Source: Pedobacter sp. (GTDB taxonomy: Bacteria > Bacteroidota > Bacteroidia > Sphingobacteriales > Sphingobacteriaceae). From it: a stretch of DNA of 64,000 nt. This document shows, in pieces, positions 1 to 9,013 of this stretch. The translations under genes were made by a program, and so were the position numbers. The stretch is taken from the NCBI GenBank assembly GCA_008015505.1, contig SSFR01000014.1, positions 1-64,000 on the forward strand. The letters run 5' to 3'. The stretch's first letter is position 1; every line of letters starts with the position of its first letter. A model generated the notes under the pieces. That model did no database searches and had not been told where the DNA came from. It worked only from the letters and a program-made list of their open reading frames with translations.

Positions 1-2036
1 ACCTGTGCACTGGCATTATACGTCTGAGACGCTGCCGCACAATCTACCCTAGCCAACAACGTAAGCACTACCGAACCTCCCGGAGCTACCACGAAATTCC
101 CAAATCGAGGGGTACTTAGCGTACCTTGATTTGTCGTTATCGAAGCCGATGAATCTCCTCCTGAACCCCCACTATATGTTATCGTAACAGACTGATAAGT
201 AATTCCTACAGGAAGAGATATATCAGCTAGAACACCCCCAGCATTCCCAACGCCCGCCTTATTGCTAATAGTAAGCGTATACGTAACTCCTGACCCGACT
301 AAGCGCGTACCACCTGAACCCGCATTGGCCTCCGCCAATACTGTCGTTAACTCCGGATAACAGATCGATCCTCCTCCCTGTAAATAGGAAGGTAAACTCG
401 CTAATGTTGAAGTAATAGAACCCACAGTCCCTGGTTGTTCACCGTGCTTTACACCAGGTTGATTATCAGTAAAAACCCAAGACCCACTACTATTGGAAGA
501 CCTGTAGTATATACCCGCTGTTCCCCCCGGAACACTTGCGTTTATTGTACTGCTCGAAGCAACATACATAATAATACCACCACCACCACCACCACCTGAT
601 CCTGTACATTGAGAATTGCCCGTAACATTTGTATTGCCTGTTTGATTCGTATAAGCATCAGCTCCTTTTCCCCCCTGAGCAGTAATAGTAAGCGAAGCTA
701 TTGACGACAAGTTTGACATTCTTAGAAATATTGTACCCCCTGCACCACCACCACCGCCACCATCGGGCAAAGGACTGATACTTTGTGCATCAGCCCCATT
801 TGAAATAATACTACCGGAACCTGTAATGGAGCCTACATTAAGGAGTATAATTCCTCCTCCTGGGCCACCATCAGCCCCGCAAGCTGCATCGTTTACTTCT
901 CCAGCTCCCCCTCCTCCTCCCATAATTAAACGAGCAACAGAAATAGCCCCCGTTTGATAAGTGATAAATCCTGGTCGCCCACCAGCCAATCCACTACTTA
1001 TCCATCCCTTACCTCCTACACCACCATACCCACCATTACCACCACCACCACCGCCTGCATTATGAGAGTTTCCTCCGCCACCTGCATTTCCTGGTGCTCC
1101 CATCCCAAATGATCCGTTTGGCAAGCCTTCCGATGCACTAGTAGCCTGTACAAACCCGTCCCATACGGCTGCACCAGTCCCTACTATTCCTTCTCCTTTG
1201 CCAGAAGTACTATAGGTAGTGGTTGTAGAAGTTGTAACATAAGTACTAGCATCATCAGAGGCAATTGAATTATGACTATTAACGAATCCTCCCCTAAACC
1301 CTCGCCCGCTTGCATCTATAGTTTGTCCATTAAAGTTGACTCTACCCGCCACATCAAAAGCAATGATTCCACCTGCATTTCCATTAAATGGAGGTGCATA
1401 AATAGTTGATACAAGTTTTATATTGGAATACTGGGGAACAAGTACGACCTGGAAAGTCCGTTTACCTCGTGTAAGGTCAGAGGTAGAATAATCTATATTA
1501 TAATAGGTATTGACAACTCCATTATTATTGCCAAATCCCCTAAAAGTCAAAACACCACCCGACAAAGGAACATCATTGGTAGCTACTACATATTCAAAGA
1601 GACCTGCATTACCTAAGCTCGTATAACCTGTTCCACCTAAATTATCGGGGCCTGAAGTAGATAAATTCGCACCATATAAATTACTATTGGTAGAATTGAT
1701 CGTAGCATCTTGCATCTGAATAATCAGTAACAAATCTCCTACTTTAATGGATCTATTGTTCGCAGAATATGAATTAACACAACTTGGGCCTGTACATGCT
1801 TTTTGACAAGCCGCCCCACCACCAAAAGTTACACTAGCTGGAACACTTGCTAAAGTAACCGACGTTATACCCGCATTTAAGGTAATATTCGGAGCAGCAG
1901 GATAATACGTATTCACCTGGCCACTTATATTTGCAGACCCGTCTACGCCAGGCGTAGCACAAACTTGTGCATTTGCTGAATTTATCCCCAAAAAAAGAAA
2001 TAGAAAGAAGAAAAAGGAAGTAATGATCTTATTCAT
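1..2036 (-). CDS. Large secreted Gly-rich surface protein with DUF11-like repeat domain (3' part outside window)
   Basis: Reading from an ATG at 2036 on the minus strand, the frame stays open to the window edge, giving about 678 residues with no stop. It begins with a signal peptide (Lys near the start, a run of Phe/Leu, then SANAQ). The middle holds several poly-glycine stretches of 5 to 7 residues set in Ser/Thr/Asn-rich sequence. The last visible part, reading TRLVGSGVTYTLTISNKAG, looks like a DUF11-type beta-sandwich repeat, common in giant Bacteroidota surface proteins. Such proteins often end in a type IX secretion (gliding-motility-associated) sorting domain, but that end lies outside the window, so surface anchoring is inference. 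No enzyme motif was recognised. The reading frame and secretion signal are seen directly; the function is unknown. Confidence 0.8.
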   Translation of the reverse strand, partial: MNKIITSFFFFLFLFLGINSANAQVCATPGVDGSANISGQVNTYYPAAPNITLNAGITSVTLASVPASVTFGGGAACQKACTGPSCVNSYSANNRSIKVGDLLLIIQMQDATINSTNSNLYGANLSTSGPDNLGGTGYTSLGNAGLFEYVVATNDVPLSGGVLTFRGFGNNNGVVNTYYNIDYSTSDLTRGKRTFQVVLVPQYSNIKLVSTIYAPPFNGNAGGIIAFDVAGRVNFNGQTIDASGRGFRGGFVNSHNSIASDDASTYVTTSTTTTYSTSGKGEGIVGTGAAVWDGFVQATSASEGLPNGSFGMGAPGNAGGGGNSHNAGGGGGGNGGYGGVGGKGWISSGLAGGRPGFITYQTGAISVARLIMGGGGGAGEVNDAACGADGGPGGGIILLNVGSITGSGSIISNGADAQSISPLPDGGGGGGAGGTIFLRMSNLSSIASLTITAQGGKGADAYTNQTGNTNVTGNSQCTGSGGGGGGGIIMYVASSSTINASVPGGTAGIYYRSSNSSGSWVFTDNQPGVKHGEQPGTVGSITSTLASLPSYLQGGGSICYPELTTVLAEANAGSGGTRLVGSGVTYTLTISNKAGVGNAGGVLADISLPVGITYQSVTITYSGGSGGDSSASITTNQGTLSTPRFGNFVVAPGGSVVLTLLARVDCAAASQTYNASAQ

Positions 2037-2173
2037 AGGCTATATATTTTGATAACAACCCATTATTATATCAATGTGTAATACAATTTAATTAAAGTAA
2101 ATAAAATTAATTATACACACATGTAAAAATTATAATGGCAAATTACCATTGCCAATACCTCTATAATATAAAA

Positions 2174-2210
2174 GGAGAGCAACCAAACCTAATAGGTTTG
2201 GTTGCTCTCC
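2174..2210 (-). terminator. Rho-independent terminator of the Ig-like lipoprotein gene
   Basis: A perfect 17-bp inverted repeat (2174-2190 with 2194-2210) with a 3-nt loop lies just downstream of the lipoprotein gene. On the minus strand it is followed by a T-rich run. Confidence 0.8.
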
Positions 2211-2246
2211 TGGTTAAAAGAAAAACAAAAAATCAGTTGTCTTCGC

Positions 2247-3347
2247 TTATTTTTTAGTCCCAGTGAATTTGATTACGGCAGAATAATTAGTACCAGTAGT
2301 AGCAGTAGCAGCCGCAGCAAGATCAATAGCAGACTTAGATTTCAATTCAGTAGCAAGATCACCTTCTTTGTCACTAATTGCAACAAATACAGCTACTGTA
2401 TAGGGTCCTTTTTTAGGTAGATTTTTAGGAGCGCCTGCGATCTCAGAAATATTCATAGGGCCTGCTGTGCCACTTGGTTTAGCTTCTCCATTACCTACAA
2501 AAAACACCTCTGTAGCACTATAAACAGCAACAACATATTTTGCAGCAGGTGTGGTAATAGATTTTAAATCAATTTTAGGAGCGTTGTGTATACCATAAGG
2601 GCTAGTTTTACCTAAAACATATCCAAGCTTAACAAAGTCATTCATAAATTGAATATCACTACTAGCTACAGCAGGTGCAACAATCTCGAATGTAAACTCA
2701 ATAGAACTTTCATGATAAGTTGCACTAGCCAATGCGGTAATTTTTACAGTTGCTTGACCAGCAGCATTGGCAGTAATTTCCCCACTTGTTTCGTCCACTG
2801 TAGCAAAAGCACCACCGGACGTAATCTCAAATTTAAGTTTGCGATCTTCTACACCTTCTACTTTTATAGTATGCTTATGGTCTTGAGTAAGTACCGCAAG
2901 GTCATCTTGCTCATCTTGAGAAAGGCCTATGTCCTTATTCACCAAATTAGCCATCTTTGGCCCAACGGTAATAGTTTGACTCACAGAAGCTGATTCGTAT
3001 GTATCATCACCTGCAGAAGTCACACTAAGAACTACTATACCTTCTTTTACTGCAGTAAGTACACCTGTTGAATCGATGGTAACTACACCTTTTCCATCTA
3101 ATGCCGTAACTGCATAACTAAATGCACCCCCTTTATTTGCTTCCGCATCGGAGCTGACCTTAATACGCGTGGTAGCACCTACATTGGTTTGATCAGACGA
3201 TACGATCTTCAGGGTTACTTTTTTCTTTCCAGTAACTGGATTGATACTGGTTGTTTCTTGATTAGGCTTTGCGTCTTCTGATTTTTTACAGCTAGCACTT
3301 ACAAGTAGGGCAATTATAGAGGCCCCTAATAGAACTTTTGTTTTCAT
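2247..3347 (-). CDS. Lipoprotein with tandem bacterial Ig-like (BIG2-like) domains
   Basis: The 366-residue product begins with a lipoprotein signal peptide whose lipobox reads LVSASC, followed by Lys-Lys and a short acidic linker. Two Ig-like segments follow, at about residues 40-130 and 135-225. Each has the pattern of BIG2 domains, in which a value is set, a Gly-rich turn follows and the strand ends in VTV or FEI. The last 140 residues are of no recognised family and end in a Lys-rich strand. It is probably anchored in the outer membrane, facing the periplasm or surface, with an adhesive or structural role; that is inference. It is a single-gene unit with a strong terminator, and a weak match to the -7 element (TACCTTCG on the minus strand at 3393-3386) lies upstream. 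Confidence 0.75.
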   Translation of the reverse strand: MKTKVLLGASIIALLVSASCKKSEDAKPNQETTSINPVTGKKKVTLKIVSSDQTNVGATTRIKVSSDAEANKGGAFSYAVTALDGKGVVTIDSTGVLTAVKEGIVVLSVTSAGDDTYESASVSQTITVGPKMANLVNKDIGLSQDEQDDLAVLTQDHKHTIKVEGVEDRKLKFEITSGGAFATVDETSGEITANAAGQATVKITALASATYHESSIEFTFEIVAPAVASSDIQFMNDFVKLGYVLGKTSPYGIHNAPKIDLKSITTPAAKYVVAVYSATEVFFVGNGEAKPSGTAGPMNISEIAGAPKNLPKKGPYTVAVFVAISDKEGDLATELKSKSAIDLAAAATATTGTNYSAVIKFTGTKK

Positions 3348-3487
3348 TCTTAAATTTTTAGATTATGTTCCTTTTATTTGAATGACGAAGGTATTTATTC
3401 ATATCAAAAACATGCTGCATACTAATGTTAATCTTATTTAAAATAATGTTAAAGCCTATTTAAAATTTACCAGAAGATATACTAATC

Positions 3488-4075
3488 ATGCTACAACCCT
3501 ATTTTCAAAAACATCTCATCGAAGCTGGTTGTGATGAAGCTGGACGAGGCTGTCTAGCTGGGCCGGTGTTTGCTGCAGCCGTTATTTTGCCCAGGGATTT
3601 TAAACACGATGTGTTAACAGATTCAAAACAACTTACTGAAAAGACCCGCTATCAGCTTCGTGATTACATTGAACAACATGCCTTAGCCTTTGGGGTGGCC
3701 CAGGCCAGCCCAACTGAAATTGATCAAATCAATATTGCTAATGCATCTTTTTTAGCGATGCACCGTGCTTTGGATTTACTCCATATCCGTCCAAAATTCG
3801 TTCTGGTAGATGGCAATAGATTTAAACCTTACCAAGCCATCGCCCACCAATGCATCGTAAAAGGTGACTCCCTTTACTACTCCATAGCAGCAGCATCCAT
3901 TTTAGCCAAAACTTACCGAGACGATTTGATGAATAATCTATCCAAAGATTATCCAACTTACGAGTGGCAAAAAAATAAAGGCTATCCCACTGCGAAGCAT
4001 CGAGAAGCAGTGTTAAGACATGGTATTTCCCCCCATCACCGCCGTACTTTTCAAATCAAGGATACTCATATTTGA
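3488..4075 (+). CDS. rnhB: Ribonuclease HII
   Basis: RNase HII cleaves the RNA strand of RNA-DNA hybrids and single ribonucleotides built into DNA. The 195-residue protein matches the usual bacterial length. The signature [13 protein letters not shown] supplies the catalytic Asp16-Glu17 pair. Asp108 in VLVDGN and an Asp near 145 in the segment [12 protein letters not shown] complete the metal-binding site, and the DSKQL motif is also present. It stands alone, about 130 bp before gcvT on the same strand. The ATG at 3488 places the DEAGRG motif at the normal distance from the N-terminus. Confidence 0.95.
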   Translation: MLQPYFQKHLIEAGCDEAGRGCLAGPVFAAAVILPRDFKHDVLTDSKQLTEKTRYQLRDYIEQHALAFGVAQASPTEIDQINIANASFLAMHRALDLLHIRPKFVLVDGNRFKPYQAIAHQCIVKGDSLYYSIAAASILAKTYRDDLMNNLSKDYPTYEWQKNKGYPTAKHREAVLRHGISPHHRRTFQIKDTHI

Positions 4076-4176
4076 TAGCCTTACACCAGCCATCTTCACC
4101 AAAGAGGGAAGTTAATTAGTATAGCTTGACTTATGCACAACCCCTTTTGGTGAAATTCTAAGATCGTCCTTTTTAG

Positions 4177-4184
4177 TAACTTTG
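4177..4184 (+). promoter_or_regulatory. Bacteroidota -7 promoter element ahead of gcvT
   Basis: TAACTTTG matches the Bacteroidota TAnnTTTG consensus and would start transcription about 15 nt before the gcvT ATG. No good TTTG -33 element is seen at the usual spacing. Confidence 0.45.
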
Positions 4185-4204
4185 TCCCCGAGAAAACATA
4201 CTTC

Positions 4205-5296
4205 ATGAAGACCATCGCACTAAACGATACACACATCGCTCTGGGAGCAAAAATGATTCCTTTTGCAGGTTTTAATATGCCTGTCTCTTATGCTGGTATT
4301 CAAACAGAGCATGAAACCGTGCGACAAAATGTTGGGGTTTTTGATGTGAGTCATATGGGTGAGTTTATCCTCAAAGGAGAAAAAGCACTTGATCTTATTC
4401 AAAAGATAACCTCTAATGATGCCTCCAAATTAATAGATGGTAAGGTGCAATACTCCTGCCTAACCAACAAACAAGGAGGCATCATAGATGATTTATTAGT
4501 TTATCGTCTTAACGAGAAAACATATATGCTTGTAGTTAATGCGTCCAATATTCAAAAAGACTGGGATTGGATCGTTCGGCATAATGCTTTCGACGTTGAA
4601 CTAAAAAATATCTCTGACCAAACGTGCTTACTCGCTGTACAAGGTCCTAAAGCGGCTGAGGCCTTACAAAGCTTAACGGCTATCGATTTAACCTCAATGG
4701 AATATTATACCTTCCAAAAAACAAGCTTCGCTGGAATTAGTAATGTGCTCATTTCTGCAACAGGCTACACCGGTGCAAGCGGCTTTGAACTATACTTTGA
4801 TCAGCAGCATGCTAGCCACATCTGGAATGAGATTTTTAAAGCGGGCCAGCCTTTTGGAATAAAACCAATTGGCTTGGGTGCTCGTGATACCTTGCGCTTA
4901 GAGATGGGCTTTTGCCTTTACGGAAATGACATCAACGACTCAACAACTCCATTGGAAGCAGGTCTAGGCTGGATCACCAAGTTTAATAAAAATTTCATAG
5001 GGGCTGATTACTTGATCCTACAAAAACAAAACGGGGTTCAACGTAAACTAATTGGTTTTGAAATGTTGGAACGTGGTATTCCACGCCATGGTTATCACAT
5101 TACGGATGCTGATGGAAATGTCATCGGAGAAGTAACATCTGGAACACATTCTACCACCCTTCAAAAAGCAATTGGCATGGGTTATGTCAATGTTTCTTTT
5201 GCAAAAGAGCACACAAACATATATATCCATATTCGCGCGGGTTATGTCAAAGCGCAAGTGGTCAAACTTCCATTTATCAAAACACCACATACGTGA
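4205..5296 (+). CDS. gcvT: Aminomethyltransferase, glycine cleavage system T protein
   Basis: The T protein transfers the aminomethyl group carried on the lipoyl H protein to tetrahydrofolate, releasing ammonia. Its 363 residues match the family length. The N-terminal [16 protein letters not shown] segment, the VSHMGEF motif, the folate-binding region with [12 protein letters not shown], and the C-terminal beta-barrel segment (YVNVSFAKE) are all present in order. The gene overlaps the start of the comB-like gene by four bases, so the two are probably translated together. The other gcv genes are not in this window, as is usual in Bacteroidota. Confidence 0.95.
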   Translation: MKTIALNDTHIALGAKMIPFAGFNMPVSYAGIQTEHETVRQNVGVFDVSHMGEFILKGEKALDLIQKITSNDASKLIDGKVQYSCLTNKQGGIIDDLLVYRLNEKTYMLVVNASNIQKDWDWIVRHNAFDVELKNISDQTCLLAVQGPKAAEALQSLTAIDLTSMEYYTFQKTSFAGISNVLISATGYTGASGFELYFDQQHASHIWNEIFKAGQPFGIKPIGLGARDTLRLEMGFCLYGNDINDSTTPLEAGLGWITKFNKNFIGADYLILQKQNGVQRKLIGFEMLERGIPRHGYHITDADGNVIGEVTSGTHSTTLQKAIGMGYVNVSFAKEHTNIYIHIRAGYVKAQVVKLPFIKTPHT

Positions 5297-6039
5297 ATAC
5301 ATCTAAATTAAAACTCGAAGTATGCCTTACTCCGGCATTACTACATTTGCACGATATCGCCGAAAGTATTGTTGTAGTGATTGATATTTTTAGAGCCACT
5401 ACATCGATCTGTTTTGGTATAGAAAATGGAGTAAAAGCCATCATTCCCGTTGGGACCATTTTCGAATGTGCGTCGTATCGAAACTCAGGCTTTTTATTAG
5501 CTGCAGAACGTAATGGAGAAATTGTTGAAGGTTTTCATTTTGGTAACTCTCCATTTGCCTATACTCCACAAAAAGTAAATGGCAAAACAATCGTACTAAC
5601 TACTACCAATGGTACCCGAGCTATTCACGAGGCTAAACAAGCTCATACCGTTGCAATTGGTTCTTTCCTCAATTTAGATGCACTATGTGATTGGTTAAAA
5701 GCTGAAAACAGGAATATTTGTTTACTATGCTCTGGTTGGAAGGGTAAAACAAATTTGGAAGACACCTTATTTGCCGGTGCTGTCATTGAACAATTAAAAG
5801 AGGCTGGTTATACACTAGATGATGCAGGTGTTTTGGCGTCTGACCTTTATTCATTAGCTAAAGACGATTTGAGAAAATATCTTCAAAAAAGTTCACATAC
5901 TGAACGTCTTCAGAAATTAAACATCGAAGAAGATATTATTTTTTGTCTCGGAGCAAATACGACCTCATCTATACCTATTCTAAAGGATGGGAAACTGGTC
6001 AAACTAGATATAGAAGCAACTTTTCCAGCTAATGTTTAG
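5293..6039 (+). CDS. ComB-like 2-phosphosulfolactate phosphatase
   Basis: ComB removes phosphate from 2-phosphosulfolactate to give sulfolactate, a step known from coenzyme M synthesis. The 248-residue protein carries the ComB hallmarks: DIFRATTSI at residues 31-39, the TTTNGTRAI segment, LLCSGWKG and a conserved acidic C-terminal half. The start is a GTG at 5293 overlapping the gcvT stop, which implies translational coupling. Members of this family are widespread in bacteria that make no coenzyme M. In this phylum a link to sulfonate metabolism or sulfonolipids is possible, but nothing here proves it. The family call is firm; the physiological substrate is open. Confidence 0.85.
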   Translation: MNTSKLKLEVCLTPALLHLHDIAESIVVVIDIFRATTSICFGIENGVKAIIPVGTIFECASYRNSGFLLAAERNGEIVEGFHFGNSPFAYTPQKVNGKTIVLTTTNGTRAIHEAKQAHTVAIGSFLNLDALCDWLKAENRNICLLCSGWKGKTNLEDTLFAGAVIEQLKEAGYTLDDAGVLASDLYSLAKDDLRKYLQKSSHTERLQKLNIEEDIIFCLGANTTSSIPILKDGKLVKLDIEATFPANV

Positions 6040-6069
6040 TTCTAGTTAAGAACCTTAATCGTCTGAACT

Positions 6070-7014
6070 ATGTCAGAAACCATCATAGTCATTGGGTCGA
6101 ACGGTCAAATTGGCACTGAATTAGTCATTGAATTACGTGCCATTTATGGCGAAGATTGCGTGATCGCTTGTGATATCCGCCGCCCAGATTACGACATCAA
6201 GCATACAGGTCCATTCGAATTTGTCAATGTTTTGGAGAAAAAAACACTCAAAAATATTTTTCAGAAGTATAAGCCAACACAAGTCTATTTGCTTGCGGCA
6301 CTATTATCTGCCACAGGAGAACAAAATCCAGAATTGGCATGGGACTTAAACATGAATGGATTGCTCAATGTGCTAAACTTCGCGCTAGATTACAAAACAG
6401 CCCGTGTATATTGGCCTAGTTCCATTGCTGTTTTTGGACCTAATTCACCACAAATTCAAGCTCCACAGTATTGTATCATGGATCCTAACACCGTGTATGG
6501 CATTAGTAAATTAGCCGGTGAACGTTGGTGCGAGTATTATTTTCAGAAAAAAGGTTTGGATGTGCGAAGCATTCGATATCCAGGATTAATTAGTTGGAAA
6601 GCTGCTCCTGGAGGAGGTACAACAGATTATGCGGTACATATTTTTCATAATGCGCTTAAGAAAAATAGTTATACCTGTTTTCTAGCGCCCGAAACCGAAC
6701 TTCCCATGATGTACATGGACGATGCCATTCGTGGTACTATTGAGCTCATGAATGCCCCAGCTGCCAATATCAGCATACGCGCCAGTTATAACTTGGCTGG
6801 AATGAGCTTTACGCCACAAATTTTGACAGCGGAAATAAAAAAACATCTTCCTAATTTCGCCATCAGTTATACCAAACCTGATGCTAGACAGGCTATAGCA
6901 GATAGTTGGCCCAAATCAATTGATGATAGTCACGCTCAAAAGGATTGGAATTGGAAACCCAAATTTGATCTCTCTAAAATGACCCAGGAGATGCTCAATA
7001 ATTTAAAGAAATAG
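6070..7014 (+). CDS. SDR-type L-threonine 3-dehydrogenase (NAD-dependent epimerase fold)
   Basis: The 314-residue protein is an extended short-chain dehydrogenase. The NAD-binding motif GSNGQIG lies at residues 9-15. The active site has the SS pair near 117-118 (WPSSIAVFG), Tyr143 and Lys147 (YGISK). The GSNGQIGTELV start and total length are characteristic of the short-chain type of threonine dehydrogenase, which oxidises threonine to 2-amino-3-ketobutyrate on the way to glycine. Its place two genes after gcvT fits a role in threonine-glycine-one-carbon metabolism. A nucleotide-sugar epimerase is the alternative, but the epimerase families are usually longer. Confidence 0.8.
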   Translation: MSETIIVIGSNGQIGTELVIELRAIYGEDCVIACDIRRPDYDIKHTGPFEFVNVLEKKTLKNIFQKYKPTQVYLLAALLSATGEQNPELAWDLNMNGLLNVLNFALDYKTARVYWPSSIAVFGPNSPQIQAPQYCIMDPNTVYGISKLAGERWCEYYFQKKGLDVRSIRYPGLISWKAAPGGGTTDYAVHIFHNALKKNSYTCFLAPETELPMMYMDDAIRGTIELMNAPAANISIRASYNLAGMSFTPQILTAEIKKHLPNFAISYTKPDARQAIADSWPKSIDDSHAQKDWNWKPKFDLSKMTQEMLNNLKK

Positions 7015-7027
7015 CTATAAACACGAT

Positions 7028-7753
7028 ATGGGAAGAGCATTCGAATTTCGAAAAGAAAGAAAATTTAAGCGTTGGGCTAAAATGGCCGTTCAATTTACCC
7101 GTTTAGGAAAAGAAATTGCAATGGCCGTCAAATCAGGAGGCCCAAATCCTGAAACTAATTCACGCTTACGCACAGCAATTCAAAATGCAAAGGCTGTCAA
7201 CATGCCGAAAGATCGCGTAGAGGCGGCTATCAAACGAGCATCCAATAAGGACGAAAGTAATTATGAGGAAATTGTTTACGAAGGATATGCCCCGCACGGC
7301 GTAGCCATTTTAGTAGAAACGGCTACCGATAACACAAATCGAACGGTAGCCAATGTTCGTAGTTATTTTTCTAAATGTGCGGGAACACTGGGTAAAACAG
7401 GGTCTTTGGATTTTATTTTTAGTAGAAAGTCAGTTTTTCGTTTCAACCCAGGTGATTTGGATCTAGATGAATTGGAGCTAGAACTAATCGACTCTGGATT
7501 GGAAGATCTCTATGTTGAAGAGGATGCAGAAGGACAAGATATAGGGGTTATTCATACATCATTTGAAGATTTTGGTCGTATGCAAAAAGCATTGGAAGAA
7601 AAAGCGATTACTGTAATTAGCGCCAAACTAGAGCGTGTTGCGCTTTCTACTACTCCCATCACTGAAGAACAGGCCGCTGATGTACTAAAACTTATTGATA
7701 AACTAGAGGAAGACGATGATGTTCAAGCTGTTTACCACAATATGATTGAGTAG
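7028..7753 (+). CDS. YebC/PmpR-family translation and transcription factor
   Basis: The 241-residue product begins MGRAFEFRKERKFKRW and contains the family landmarks NPETNSRLRTAIQNAKAVNMPKDRVEAAIKRA and YEGYAPHGVAILVE, followed by the Glu/Asp-rich C-terminal domain that ends in VQAVYHN. The YebC family has been described as DNA-binding regulators, and more recently as ribosome-associated factors that ease translation through proline runs. The gene closes the rnhB-yebC block: 13 bp separate it from the dehydrogenase, and a strong bidirectional terminator follows. Confidence 0.93.
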   Translation: MGRAFEFRKERKFKRWAKMAVQFTRLGKEIAMAVKSGGPNPETNSRLRTAIQNAKAVNMPKDRVEAAIKRASNKDESNYEEIVYEGYAPHGVAILVETATDNTNRTVANVRSYFSKCAGTLGKTGSLDFIFSRKSVFRFNPGDLDLDELELELIDSGLEDLYVEEDAEGQDIGVIHTSFEDFGRMQKALEEKAITVISAKLERVALSTTPITEEQAADVLKLIDKLEEDDDVQAVYHNMIE

Positions 7754-7776
7754 TCATTCCCATATAATGAACCAAT

Positions 7777-7815
7777 AAAAAAAGATACTCACAGTAAATG
7801 TGAGTATCTTTTTTT
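7777..7815. terminator. Strong terminator after yebC, A/T tails on both sides
   Basis: A 17-bp perfect stem (7777-7793 with 7799-7815) with a 5-nt loop includes seven A on one side and seven T on the other. It can therefore work in both directions, and it isolates the housekeeping block from the peptide-modification operon. Confidence 0.85.
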
Positions 7816-8011
7816 ATTGCTACTAATTTCTATTTCGCCTATATATTTTATTCTGGGCCCAAAACCCTTCTTCAACCTCTCTCTGTATACTTTTCAATGC
7901 TGCCGATAGTCATCTGATCGACATGATCTTAATAATTTACATTTATTACATCTGAAATAAAATAAAAACAATAAACTATTAGTTAAATAGATATATTTAA
8001 AATCAAAAATA

Positions 8012-8989
8012 ATGATTCAATATTTCGACGTTTTTAAAGATGAAGATAATAGGTGTTTTCAATTAAGAACCAAAACAAACTCCTACACTTTAGAATTTGA
8101 TGATCCCCAAAGAGAAAACATTTTTTTAGAGGTTGTTACACTATTGCAAAGAGAGCCATCAACTTCACTAAAAAAAATTCAAAATAAACTTTCCAATAAT
8201 CACGACAAATCGAAGATCCTGGATGTCTTGAGTATATTAAACGAATATGAACTCCTCCCTCTAAAAATATCCCTTGATCTACAAAAACAAAATGAATCGC
8301 CCACACATCAGCCAGATATCGCAGATAAAAAACAAATATCAGATGTGATCCTATCCATTATTGGAAATGGAGAATTAACCCAGGTATTACTTCACACTGC
8401 AAAAAATCAAGCCTTCAAAAAAAGCCAGTGGTATGATTATAACCACCTGACAAATGAGAAAATCATCGAACCAATTGTTAGTCAGTCTGATTTTTTGTTG
8501 GTAGATGGTAATGAATGGTCACCATTTCACTTAGAATTGATCAATCAATATGCTTTAAAGTATAATAAACCATGGCTTTATATTCCAGGACTTGAAGATA
8601 TTTCAATGAAAATTGGACCCTTATTTTATGGACAAGAAACAGGCTGCTATCACTGTTTAATTAGCCGAATAAAAAGTAATCACGATTATCCATCCTTTCT
8701 AGACTCATACGAATATTATTTAAGACACCATCAAAAATCATCTAAACCAGACCTTTTTCCCAATGCCGACCCAGCCTATCATATCATAGCCAATTTAGCA
8801 TTACTAGAAGTGATGAAGTTTTTCCAGGAATGGGCTCTCCCTGCTACATGGAGAACCTTGCTCAGCCTAGATGCCACAAGTTTCAAGATGACCAAACACA
8901 CGTTACTTAAAAAACCATTTTGTCAGGTTTGTAAACCCCAATTAGCCTATCATGCAGCTCCATGGCTTGAAGCAATTACCTTAAAGTAA
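8012..8989 (+). CDS. TOMM leader-peptide-binding, E1/ThiF-like cyclodehydratase partner protein
   Basis: The first gene of the operon encodes 325 residues. Residues 1-85 have the size and predicted strand-helix order of a RiPP recognition element (PqqD-like winged helix), the module that binds the leader of a precursor peptide. From about 110 on there is an E1/ThiF-like fold in which the nucleotide loop is reduced to IIGNGELTQ. CxxC pairs at Cys212/Cys215 (GCYHC) and Cys304/Cys307 (FCQVC) can form a zinc tetrathiolate. This layout is known from the C or F proteins that present substrates to YcaO in azole-peptide pathways. The next gene is a YcaO protein 24 bp away. Family placement is from motifs; the RRE should be confirmed by profile search. 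Confidence 0.75.
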   Translation: MIQYFDVFKDEDNRCFQLRTKTNSYTLEFDDPQRENIFLEVVTLLQREPSTSLKKIQNKLSNNHDKSKILDVLSILNEYELLPLKISLDLQKQNESPTHQPDIADKKQISDVILSIIGNGELTQVLLHTAKNQAFKKSQWYDYNHLTNEKIIEPIVSQSDFLLVDGNEWSPFHLELINQYALKYNKPWLYIPGLEDISMKIGPLFYGQETGCYHCLISRIKSNHDYPSFLDSYEYYLRHHQKSSKPDLFPNADPAYHIIANLALLEVMKFFQEWALPATWRTLLSLDATSFKMTKHTLLKKPFCQVCKPQLAYHAAPWLEAITLK

Positions 8990-9013
8990 AAGTTTATTAT
9001 CAATCACGATCTC

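Noticed and set aside
560..1090. Apparent simple-sequence repeats of CCACCA type
   Set aside because: They are codons for poly-glycine in the minus-strand giant protein and not a tandem array or CRISPR.
7872..7913. 14-codon minus-strand frame upstream of the TOMM-like operon
   Set aside because: Too short, no Cys and only few Ser/Thr, and on the opposite strand to the operon.
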